Positions 10,576 to 19,809 of a DNA stretch of 27,163 bases are shown here, in pieces. Position 1 is the stretch's first letter. The number at the start of each line of letters is the position of its first letter. The position numbers were made by a program, and so were the translations under genes. The notes beneath the pieces were generated by a model, which searched no databases, was not told the origin of the DNA, and saw nothing but the letters and a program-made list of their open reading frames with translations. The stretch is taken from assembly GCA_021464525.1 (NCBI GenBank), contig JADRCO010000746.1, forward strand, positions 1 through 27,163. The letters are read 5' to 3'. Source of the stretch: Rhizophagus sp. LPA8_4_AMF (taxonomy: Eukaryota; Glomeromycota; Glomeromycetes; Glomerales; Glomeraceae).

Positions 10576-11055
10576 TCATTGTTTTTCTGTTGTTGGATAC
10601 GTTAAATTCTCGCCACGTTCTTCTAATCGTTTTTTAGCTTCTCTTGTAGCCCATGATTGTATACTATAGTATCAATTAAAATCAAATTAATAGTCAACAA
10701 TCAAAAAATAAAATCGAAATCGAAGAATGCTCTTGCCTTGTATCAGGTTTATAAATAGCGATAATGGTTCCCAATAGCAAACTTCCGCCCATGCCATAAA
10801 TCCATATATTCTCCCAATCCTCTTTCATGCGTTTTTGTCCTGGTGGTAAAGGCTGGCGAATAAAAAAATTAAAGTATTATTAAATTTTCGAGGGAAAATA
10901 CGGTATCAACTCATACTTACTCTTTCACCAAATAGATAACCTCCAGGTTCATTATACTGAGGTTCATGACCACTTGCTCTTCTTAGTTGAACCTGTCCTA
11001 GCCGCATATGCAACTTTCTTGCCGTGCGAGAAGTTCTTATAAAAGAAAATGACAT
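10576..11055 (-). CDS. Mitochondrial complex I subunit, ESSS/NDUFB11 family
   Basis: Accessory single-span subunit of the membrane arm of NADH:ubiquinone oxidoreductase in the inner mitochondrial membrane. Exons (minus, transcription order): 11055-10921, 10852-10737, 10663-10576, about 112 residues. The N-terminus is rich in Arg, Ser and Thr with no acidic residues for about 29 residues, as in a mitochondrial presequence. Next come LFGERPLPPGQKRMKEDWENIW, a membrane span around YGMGGSLLLGTIIAIYKPDT, and IQSWATREAKKRLEERG, which match the fungal ESSS pattern. The second intron has a GC donor (AAG|GCAAGA at 10736-10735) and a normal TAG acceptor; only this splice keeps the conserved DTSIQSW in frame. 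An in-frame ATG at 11124 would add 23 residues; I prefer 11055 because it gives the more typical presequence. It is divergent from RPL9. Confidence 0.85.
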
Positions 11056-11479
11056 TTTTATTAATAAAAATAAAGACGAAAAAATGGAAGAGGATAAAAT
11101 TAAATTTTTATATCCCGGTAACACTGCAAAGGAATCACATTACACGTGACAATTCATCAGATTTCATCTACTGCAACACAAAAAAAATATAAAACGTGAA
11201 ATATAATATTAAATGTTCGTTCTTTCCTCATCCATCCAGCTTGCATCCGTTCACTTAAGTGTCGGCTTGTGTTTGGTTAGTTCAATAATTAAAATTACGG
11301 TTGAAATTTAGTAAAGAAACTATTTTCTTTCTGCTAAAAGAAAATAAAATTTCCGATAGCTTTTCTTTTTTTTTGGTTTTTTTTTAATTTATTAGTTTTA
11401 TTATTGAATCAAGATAATTACAATTGACTTGTTATATTTATTATATTTATTCTTTCACAGGATAAAAAATAAAAAAAAA
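11056..11479. promoter_or_regulatory. Divergent promoter of complex I subunit and RPL9, with probable 5' UTR intron
   Basis: This stretch separates two divergent start codons and must hold both promoters. A T-rich tract ending TTTCACAG at 11460 lies 19 bases before the RPL9 ATG and looks like the acceptor of a leader intron; GTGTCGG near 11259 is a possible but weak donor. Pyrimidine-rich sequence around 11218-11245 could be the RPL9 transcription start region. These points are inference from composition. Confidence 0.45.
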
Positions 11480-12188
11480 ATGAAGGATATCTGTAAAATC
11501 GAAGAGTTTACCATACCTAAAGATGTAAAAATAAAAGTTAAATCCCGCATTGTCACAGTTGAAGGAGAACGTGGAATTTTGACCAAGAATCTTCGTCACA
11601 TCGATTTAGAGATACAAGTCAAGAACGATAAGATCAAACTTATTGTGTGGCATGGGACTCGCAAACATGTAGCTTGTTTACGTACGGTGAAAGCACATAT
11701 CGTAAATATGATCACTGGTGTTACTAAGGTTTGTTAATGAATTATACTTAATAATATTCGAAATATTTATTGAAATATACAAATTTATGATTAGGGCTTC
11801 GAATACAAGATGCGCTATGTTTATGCACATTTTCCTATCAACGTTCATATTACTGACGATAAAAAAGAAGTTGAAATTCGTAACTTTTTAGGTGAAAAGG
11901 TTATTAGACGTGTAAAAATGTTGGATGGTGTTAACATTGAAATTTCTAAGAATCAAAAGGATGAATTAATTTTGACTGGAAATGATCTGGAAAATGTTTC
12001 TCAATCAGGTATTTAAAAAATGATCAACGAGAAATTCGAAAATCAGATTGAATTTTTAATAATTATTTATTAATTATTTTTTAGCTGCCAACATTCAACA
12101 GTCTACAACCGTTAAGAATAAAGATATTCGAAAGTTTTTAGATGGTGTTTATGTTAGTGAACGTGGTAAAGTGGTTAAAGATGTTTAA
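11480..12188 (+). CDS. RPL9: 60S ribosomal protein L9 (uL6)
   Basis: Large-subunit protein uL6, which binds the sarcin-ricin loop region of 25S rRNA near the GTPase centre. Exons 11480-11728, 11795-12008 and 12085-12188 encode about 188 residues, near the 190-192 typical of eukaryotes. Recognisable stretches are [18 protein letters not shown], the [22 protein letters not shown] block spanning the first junction, YAHFPINV and [14 protein letters not shown] in exon 2, and the C-terminal [17 protein letters not shown]. Two alpha-L-type repeats are evident. The ATG is preceded by an A-rich leader and follows a probable leader-intron acceptor at 11460. A single copy is seen here. Confidence 0.95.
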
Positions 12189-12399
12189 AATCAATTAAAA
12201 CGCGTAAATAAAATTATTTTAAAATCCTTTTCCAAATGGCAACATGGTAATTTTTTAATGCAAAAATTTTTTTCGTTGATAAATCACGTGATAAATTTAT
12301 ATTCTGTTCATATAAAGTCGGCATTTTTATTTCAACTGTTTTCAATAAAGCTCAATTGTTGCAGTTCTTGCAGTTTTCGCTTTAGACTCTGAATTTAGG

Positions 12400-14125
12400 A
12401 TGTCGCGTACCATTGAAAAATTCTCAACCAAAGTTGACTTTCCTGTATACTGTACAGGTACATGGGAAATTGATTTTTCCGCATTTACCTTTGATAGTTC
12501 TAAAAATATATTGTATGAGTTGTATATTGAAACTAGAACTTATATATACGTATAAATAAATATAGGGTTTACTCCTTCGGGAGACATACTACTTGGTGGG
12601 GGTGGCGGTTCTGGTAATACAGGTGTAAAAAACAAATTGGTATGTTAGAATAATTAAAATTTTGACAATAATTTGATACTTATTCGAAATGATTCGTTTA
12701 GGCCTTATTCAAATTGAAGATGCCAGAAAAAAATATTGAAAAATTTACCGAAACAATATTAAGCGGAGAAGAGGACAGGCCAACTTGTATTGCTTTTCAT
12801 AATGAGGTGACAATTTGAGATTTTTTATTTCGATTACAATTGATTTCGTTGAATTTTTTTCAATTAAACTCTTTAAAATATTGGTAGGAGAATATTTTTT
12901 CTTGTGGTATCAATAGTTCTGAAGAAAAGATAAAAATCGGCGAAAATAATAATTGTCGAATTTTTAAATATTCAAATGAAAAGTATGTAATGACTTATTT
13001 CTTTCAGAATAAGAAAAGTATTTAATTTTTTTTAAATAATATATAAAGGATAGAATTAGTTAAAACGATTCAAACAATAACAAGTACTAATGTGGATGAT
13101 TATCAGGTAAAGAACTATCAGAACTATCATAATTTTAATTCATTATAGAAAAATTAATAAATCAGGTGTAATTGTTAGAAAGTGACTGCTTTTAGTCAAG
13201 ACGGGAAGTTATTGGCTACCGGTGGTACAGATAGCAAATTGACTGTTTTAGATTATCCTTCATTACGGGTCGTTTTTCCTCCCGTGAATTTTAACAAACA
13301 AGAAATATATGATTTGGATTTTGATCCAACTGGAAATCAGGCAAGATACGAACTTTTAAATTATCAAATAATAATAATACATTACATAATTATAATTATA
13401 AGTTAAATAACATTATAATAATAGCTTTTAGTAGTATCCGTGAACACATTAAAAATTTTATCCACCAAAAAAGGAGAGTGTGTTCATGAAATAGAAAAAC
13501 CTGTATTCAGGAAATCTTCCCGATGTCAATTTAGAGCATGCAGGTTTGGTAAAGGAATTTCCGCAAGGTTTTTTTACACCGTAGTCAATATGACTTCTGA
13601 ATCTAGAACATTTATTGTAAAATGGGATGCAATAACTTTTGAAAGAATATCAACAAAAGTTATTGGCAAAAGACGAATTACAGCATTTACAATTAGGTAA
13701 CTTAAATTATTTGCAGAATATCTTTTTCTTTAGGTCTAAAAACTTTTTTTTTTTAAACAAGTGACAACGGGAAATTTTTGGGATTCGGAGCATCTGATCA
13801 TAGCATTGGAATTTGCGATTCCCAAACACTAAAGGTTTTGCTTCATGTGCCTAAAGTACATGGGTTCCCACCAACTACTATTGCATTTAGCCATGATTCA
13901 ACTTTAGTTGTAAGCGGATCTGCTGATAATACTGTTCATATTTTACAACTTCCGGAAAAATTTAATCCTGGTACGGTTAATATTATATTTACATTTCTTT
14001 TAATTTTTTTAGTTATATATTTAATAATTATTTTTACTTTAGGAATAATTCAACTTTTTTTGATTTTGATTGGAATTTTGATTGCGTTTGTTGCTGTTTT
14101 TTACCAATTTTACCTTATTGAGTAG
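12400..14125 (+). CDS. SEC12: Sec12/PREB-like guanine nucleotide exchange factor for Sar1
   Basis: ER membrane WD40 protein that loads GTP on Sar1 to start COPII vesicle budding. Exons: 12400-12457, 12566-12639, 12702-12806, 12888-12982, 13049-13106, 13179-13340, 13425-13696, 13762-13970, 14043-14125, encoding about 371 residues. The family marks are the N-terminal FPVYCTGFTPSGDILLGGGGG (15-34) with the following GNTGVKN, which corresponds to the catalytic K-loop, then WD-type blades (VTAFSQDGKLLATGGTDS, TIAFSHDSTLVVSGSADNT). A C-terminal hydrophobic anchor at about 346-365 is followed by only a few residues. Intron 6 has a GC donor (CAG|GCAAGA at 13341). Intron 8 (13971-14042) is 72 bases, stop-free and hydrophobic if translated. 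Sec12 and PREB are orthologues; I use the fungal name. Confidence 0.87.
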
Positions 14126-15161
14126 AGTATATATCCCACTTTATTTATTATTTTATTTTGGAATACTATTACTATTTTACATTTATAAAAAAAATTTAAT
14201 TTATTTAACCATTTCCTTCATTTCTTATGATTAATAAGTTTCAATCAAATTTCGGCTGTCTTATTAACAGAAGATGAATTAATTGCAAGTAATAAAAAAA
14301 GAAGTAAGAAAAGAAAAGAAAATGGTTAATGATCTATTTTATATGCTGTAAAATGAAATAGTAAATTTAAAAAATGATACTAATATAATGAAAAACTCAT
14401 GTTTTGTCAATATGAAAAATGATATACCGAGTATTCCAATATCGGATTCGCATAAATTTTTTGAAATCCTTGCTTATTCAAAATGTGATGGCTACAATTA
14501 AAATGAAAAAATAAATAAGTTTATATTTGAACTACAAAATCGTTAATATGAAGAATCTTTTATAAATTAAAGAAATATAAAATGACTTTTTGACCTCATT
14601 TATTATTTTTTAACAATTAATAAATAATCATAGATACAATATAAAAAGAACAGAAATAAAATAAACTAGCCTGAGGATCATAGGAATATACGTTTGAAAG
14701 GAAAATATAACTAAGACAATATTAAGAGTAAATATTACGCGAATCGTTTTTAGACTTGTCCATATTTTCAAGATTCTAAAATAAACTTAATCGATTTGTT
14801 TAGTTTAAAAACGTATCGTTTCTTTAACAAACGGCAAAACAAAAAATTATACGATTTTCTGTAGCCAAAGGTTTGAGTGGAGACCTGTCTAGTTTCCTTT
14901 TTTTCGTACAAAATAAGAAACAAAAACAAGTCTTTGCTTATTCGGTTAATTTTCACCTCTAAAAGAAGAAAAAAACTTACAATGTAAGTAGCGTGCGCAT
15001 CTGCGCACCGTTTCTCACGCGAAATCCCAACCCTCCCTTTTCGAGACTTTTAGAAATATCAAACCAACACAAACAGCCATTACCCTCACCAAAAAAATAA
15101 AATAAAATAGGAAAATAATAAAAGAACCAGATAAATACAATTTAAAAGCTTTGCATTATTA
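14126..15161. other. Convergent intergenic region between Sec12 and KHDC4-like genes
   Basis: It carries the 3' ends of two convergent genes. At about 14243-14327 (plus) an open stretch reads LLTEDELIASNKKRSKKRKENG and then stops. An AG at 14271-14272 just ahead of its DEL part is in phase with the donor at the end of Sec12 exon 8, so it could be an alternative last exon. Near 14990-15045 the sequence turns GC-rich, with a perfect GTGCGCA-TC-TGCGCAC hairpin at 14993-15008. The rest is AT-rich without recognised features. Confidence 0.5.
14993..15008. repeat. GC-rich perfect hairpin in convergent 3' region
   Basis: Seven-base arms GTGCGCA and TGCGCAC flank a 2-base TC spacer. It lies about 150 bases past the KHDC4-like stop codon on that gene's strand and about 870 past the Sec12 stop, inside a locally GC-rich patch. 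A shorter inverted repeat, CTTAC-AAT-GTAAG, sits at 14976-14988 beside it. Possible roles are a 3' UTR structure or a palindromic protein-binding site; neither is shown. Confidence 0.5.
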
Positions 15162-17519
15162 TTATTTACCAACCTCATTATCATAAAAATCTGGTGGCGG
15201 TACAGCGTGATAAGATTCAGATTGCTTTTTATCCTCGTAGGCAGATGATGATGTGTTTGTCACAGCTGAAGATGTCGCCGGCGGAAGTGGAGCCGTCGTA
15301 GATGTTGTTTGATATCCAGTTGAGGTCTGATATCCCGTAGGATAACCCGAATAACCGTAATAATTACTTGCATCGGTCTGTGTGGCAGGTTGAGTAACCT
15401 GTGAATAATAATTATACTGAGAATATTGGTAGTACCGAGATTGATTATATGGATTGTATGGATTATAGCTAGCGCTACTAGTTGAGTACGCATTATTTGT
15501 GTTTGTTCCATAAGAACTCGTATTACTATTATTATATGAATTTGAAGCTACGGTAGGTGAAGAACTTGTTGTTACGGACGTTGATGCAGAGGTTGATGCA
15601 GAGGTTGATGCAGGGGTTGATGCAGAGGTTGAAGAAGGCTGTGAAGGTGGTGGTGGTGGTGGTGGATAAGAGGGTAAAGGAGGCTGAGAAGAAGTGTTTT
15701 GGGCCGACGTAGATATAAGAGGTGGTGGCGGAGGTTGTGGTAGAGGTGGTGGATTACCGCTAATTGGCGGCGGTGGCCCACTAGGCAAAGGAGGATTAGC
15801 GGGTGGAGGAGGGTAAGACTATCAAGGCAAACTTTATTAAATTTCATATTCACAACTTTTACATTAATTAATTTGGTAGTAATATACTACGTACCCCTGC
15901 GATTGGAGGTGGAGGTCCATAAGCAGGCGGACGAGGATATGGTGATCTTCCGTAGGAAGGATATGCAGCTTGTTGTGCTTTATGTCTATCCCATTCCGCC
16001 TTCACTGTATTTATAAGATCTTCACATAATTTCTTAGCTTTATCAAGTCCTTCTTGACTCCAGCATCTATAAAATAAAAATAGTAATTTAGTAAGAAAAA
16101 CTATATGTATATATTTTTTTAATCGGCTATTTTTACATACGTGATATGAATATGCAATGGCTCGAAAGCTTCAGTTCCCGATGTGGGTTCAACGTAGCCA
16201 GATCCACGACCTTTAAGCTGTACTTTTGCACCAGTCTCTTGCTGAATATGTTTAACGTAAGCACCTTGTGGTCCTACAATTTTTGCTCGCGCATTAAAAG
16301 TACGATCAGGTTCGATGCCAATAAATACTTTATCTTGAACAAATTGTCTCTATTATAAATTTAGGGATATTAATTTAAATAGAAAAGGTAATATTTATAA
16401 AATAGGTCATAAATACATACTCCTCCTGGATGGGAACCGGGTGGACGAGGCGTTGTTGAAGGCGGAGCAGGAGTAAAAGATTGTTCCATTAACTCATTTA
16501 TTTTCTTAACTGCTGCGTTTAAGGCCTCACGAGTTGATGCTGTCACGTGCAAAAAAAGAGGAGGATCCTTTTCGGTAGCAAGTTGTTTATCAGGGTAATA
16601 TTTTCCACGAGTTGTCACATCTAAATAACAATTTTTTTTAATAATCTTATGTTGTACGGAATTTTATTAAAATGTAGTACTCACCTGCTCCAGTTTCTTT
16701 TTGGATCTATAAGAAATTTATAATTAATATAACATACTACATCATAACGATAACACTAATCTAAAAAATTGAGCTTCTAATATTCTGATCCTTACCATTT
16801 GTTGAGTCGAACCTTTAGTCAAAAGATATCTGTTTTTACAATCATTGATTGTAATATCCGTAGTAAATTCCATATCAGTCTCCTTGGTAACCTGTTTGAT
16901 GTGTTTAGAATCCTGAAAAATTAATAAATTAAAATAATGAAAATATGAAATAAACTTCTTTTAAGCCAAAATAGCAACTTTAAATATGTTTGATTCTATT
17001 ACAAAAAACAAACCCAATAAATATAAAAGAAACGCGTATTTATATTATACCTCACCACTACCACTATCAGCAGCTTCAGCTTTAGGTACTACCACTGATT
17101 TCGTTGGAACCTGAATGCCTTTAGCAGCGAGCATTGCATTTATTTTTGCTGCAGCGGCGGCTATTTTGTTTCAAATCGAAAGCAATACTTTAGGATTGGT
17201 TTGAATAAATATCAGAATATCTTCAATAAAATCACAAAAACCTGCAGCACGATTAGGATCATTTATTTCGGAATTTGGTGTATTTGAGGAAACTTTAGAT
17301 TCAGACACATCTGGTTCACTACTAGCTTCTACTTTTATCGATTTTGATGTAGGCACAGTAGTTGAAGAAGGGGATGCTTTCTTTCCTTGATCATCAAGAT
17401 CCCACTTGCGCTTCCGGCTATAATATTATTTATAACTCAAAATCAAGAAGGAACGCTGATATTATAAGCAAATTTCAAGTATATTTCTTTACTTACGTTT
17501 TGTTTTGTGAAGAAGACAT
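15162..17519 (-). CDS. KH-domain splicing protein, KHDC4/BLOM7 family
   Basis: KHDC4 (BLOM7) binds RNA through KH domains and, in mammals, associates with the Prp19/CDC5L splicing complex. Exons (minus, transcription order): 17519-17497, 17417-17242, 17160-17051, 16912-16796, 16706-16685, 16620-16421, 16349-16141, 16066-15895, 15818-15162, about 561 residues. Features in order: a basic N-terminus with RKRKWD; an AAAAAAKINAMLAAKGI helix characteristic of the family; a first KH-like unit (ITINDCKNRYLLTKGSTQQMIQKETG) with an atypical loop; a second KH domain with a standard GXXG loop (GPQG, 242-245); a WSQEGLDKAKKLCEDLI helix; and a Pro-, Tyr-, Ser- and Thr-rich tail. Exon 5 is only 22 bases. 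The tail includes four 12-base repeats encoding STSA/STPA. A GTTGGTAAAT near the end could act as a donor to an unseen last exon; I end at the TAA at 15164-15162. Confidence 0.85.
15580..15627 (-). repeat. Four tandem 12-base repeats in the KHDC4-like tail
   Basis: The unit GTTGATGCAGAG (plus strand) occurs four times in a row at 15580, 15592, 15604 and 15616; the third copy has one change (AGGG for AGAG). On the coding strand it gives STSA/STPA tetrapeptides. Just downstream on the plus strand (about 15650-15670) is a GGT run encoding polyproline. Both sit in the disordered C-terminal tail, so copy number probably varies freely. Confidence 0.9.
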
Positions 17520-17747
17520 TACAATTTGTTAAAAACTGTTTACTCTTGACAAATAGTACAAATAGTAAGAACGTGAAAATACGAAACTTTTTTAATTCAT
17601 CAATATTAACCAGTGTTAGTTAAAATCTATCGGAGTTGTGACACGTTTGACCGATCAAAAAATCATCACTTAATCACTAAATAAATATATCTTTTTTAAA
17701 CATTTTTCACATCTTTCAAATTTACCTCCTCCAAATTCTGAAACGAA
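17520..17747. promoter_or_regulatory. Divergent promoter between KHDC4-like and SmG genes
   Basis: Only 228 bases separate the two start codons, so both promoters must lie here or overlap leaders. The sequence is AT-rich with no clear TATA box or named motif. A shared regulatory region would couple two splicing-related genes; this is inferred from spacing alone. Confidence 0.5.
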
Positions 17748-18133
17748 ATGTCTAAAGCATCACAACCAGAATTAAAAAAGTACTTATTTTTACGCGTGTA
17801 TATATATATTAGTTAATTAAAATTATTTAAATTTTTATTTAAACTATCTGTTTTTTTTAATAGATATATGGAGAAACGTTTATTTATTCAATTGAACGGA
17901 GGTAGGAAAGTAACTGGAATTCTACGTGGTTACGATCCATTTATGAATTTGGTATTAGATGATACAGTTGAAGAAGTTTCGTCTTCTGAAAAACATAACG
18001 TTGGCATGGTGGTAAGCATTAGTACTTTGTAAAAAAAGTTTTTTTTTTGATAAATATTTATTATTATTATTATTTTTCTTAGGTAATTCGTGGTAACTCG
18101 GTAGTGATAATGGAAGCACTGGAAAAAATTTGA
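17748..18133 (+). CDS. SNRPG: Small nuclear ribonucleoprotein G (Sm protein G)
   Basis: Core Sm-ring protein of spliceosomal U1, U2, U4 and U5 snRNPs. Exons 17748-17779, 17864-18011 and 18083-18133 encode 76 residues, the same length as human SmG. The Sm1 motif reads LFIQLNGGRKVTGILRGYDPFMNLVLDD, and the Sm2 motif is VVIRGNSVVIMEAL, including the invariant RGN. The first junction falls inside the PELKKYMEKR segment and restores it exactly, confirming the GTACTT donor at 17780. It is distinguished from the paralogue LSM7 by the short tail and the KYMEKRLFIQLNGGR sequence. Confidence 0.96.
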
Positions 18134-18334
18134 CAAAAATATTTTGATTGTACATATTTTTTTTGCTATATATTATAAACGCAAATATCCACACATGTAA
18201 TAATCATTAGATATAGAAAACACAAATGATTCATATAAAGCTCTATGTTTAAATTTTAATAAATACAATTTATTGTATTATAATAATTAGTATATCACCA
18301 ATATTATGCAACCTAATATCATATATAAATACTT

Positions 18335-19646
18335 TTATAATTCGGGATATTTGAATTTAAAATAATCTTCATCAAAATGGTGAACTCGAACATAGCCATC
18401 TTCCCCACCAGAGGAAAAACTTTTACCATCCTGATGGACGGCAATTGTATTGATAGGACCAAAATGTCCCTTTACACGTCCCACTTCTTCCTCTAAAATT
18501 TTATGCCAAAATCGACATTCAAATTTACCTTGTCTCATTGTAGTGGTTGTAACTTGCATAGCCTCTTGACCACCTCCTAAAATGACAAAATCTTGAATCG
18601 GAGTTATAGATGCTGAATTCAGAGGAGCATCAGTAACATATTTCTTTAGAGGATTAAGTGTATTTGATTCAAAAATTTGTGCTGATTTATCTTTCGAGGA
18701 TGTAATGAAATATGTGCGATCTTCTGACATCTGGAGATCGGAAATTACATCTGTATGCGGATGAATCGATTTAATCTTTTCACCAGTCTAACAATTTAAA
18801 TACATATGTTAACTATATATTCGACCTCCTTTCCAAAAGAACTTATTTTTCAGCTAACCTTCCAATCATATTGAGAAATTTCACCATTTTCATGGCCAGT
18901 TATTATGTATTTGTTGAGATATCCCCACGCAGCAACCATAGCTTTCGAACCTTCCTGATTTATAATCATAATTGGTTCATCAGATTCTAAATTTAAATTA
19001 TAAATATTTTATGTTAATATAACTTAAACTAACATAATAACTAATAATAAAATGAGAAAATTTTACGTTCTGCATCAATATCGTTTTTAACCGAGAAAAC
19101 AGTTACGGTTCCTGGATATCCCATACGATTTTCGGTTACGACGAGAGCCATACTATCATCTTCAGAAAAAGCAACGCGTTTAACTGCAGTTTTGAATTCC
19201 CAAGTATGTAAGCATTTACCAGTCCTAACTTCCCATAGTTTTGCAGTGTTATCTGCTGATCCAGTTAATAAGATGGAACTTATTGCTAAATTGTTTCACC
19301 AAAAATCAAAAAATCAAATTAAACTAGAGATTATTATAATACAACATATATCAAATACTCATGATAATGTACAATATAATATGGTTAGACAATTACAATT
19401 AACATCAACTGTCCATATTGCACCAACATGTCCATGATAAGTTCCCAATCGTTCACCATTATGTGAATACCAAACGTTCACTACTTGATCTTTTGCTACA
19501 GAGAAAAGAAGATCTCCTTCATAATTATATTTGATTTGCGTGAGGGAGCGAGTATGTCCTTGTAAAAGAATAGGTCTCTAACAATTTTAAACACAAGCGT
19601 AAGCAATAAGAACATCAATTTTGAAAATATCATAATATCTTACCAT
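18335..19646 (-). CDS. TIF34: Translation initiation factor eIF3 subunit i (TIF34)
   Basis: WD40 beta-propeller subunit of eIF3, which with eIF3b and eIF3g supports 43S scanning and start selection. Exons (minus): 19646-19644, 19577-19397, 19285-19067, 18986-18859, 18787-18335, about 327 residues (human 325). The start reads [27 protein letters not shown], a signature of the family; the ATG alone forms the coding part of exon 1, with the intron directly after it. Other marks are [69 protein letters not shown] and [33 protein letters not shown], covering about seven blades. Exon 2 uses the GTAATT donor at 19396, which restores VDVNS. It is divergent from UCKL1 and convergent with SmG. Confidence 0.95.
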
Positions 19647-19809
19647 TGCAAATCTAAAAAGTTGATAACAAGAAAAATTTTTTCTTATCTGTATCTATTT
19701 TCCGGTCTTGGGTAAATCACTGGACTAATTTTGATTGGATAAAGGAATTGTTTAAGATTACAACCGGAATTGCAGATCATTAAATCAAAGATTTAATTAT
19801 GAATTCATA
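19647..19809. promoter_or_regulatory. Divergent promoter between eIF3i and UCKL1-like genes
   Basis: Only 163 bases lie between the two ATGs, so the genes share promoter space. It includes a GATTGG (inverted CCAAT) at about 19733-19738 and CCGG-containing spots near 19702 and 19770. No TATA box is clear. Shared control is inferred from spacing. Confidence 0.45.

Noticed and set aside
14768-14956. 62-codon minus-strand open frame
   Set aside because: It has no recognisable similarity and lies past the KHDC4-like stop. It could join as a last exon only through a weak donor, and the resulting tail is unlike the family.
15260-15853. Two other minus-strand open frames overlapping the KHDC4-like last exon
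   Set aside because: They are shadows of the low-complexity Pro/Ser/Tyr tail in other frames; only one frame joins in phase with the upstream KH exons.
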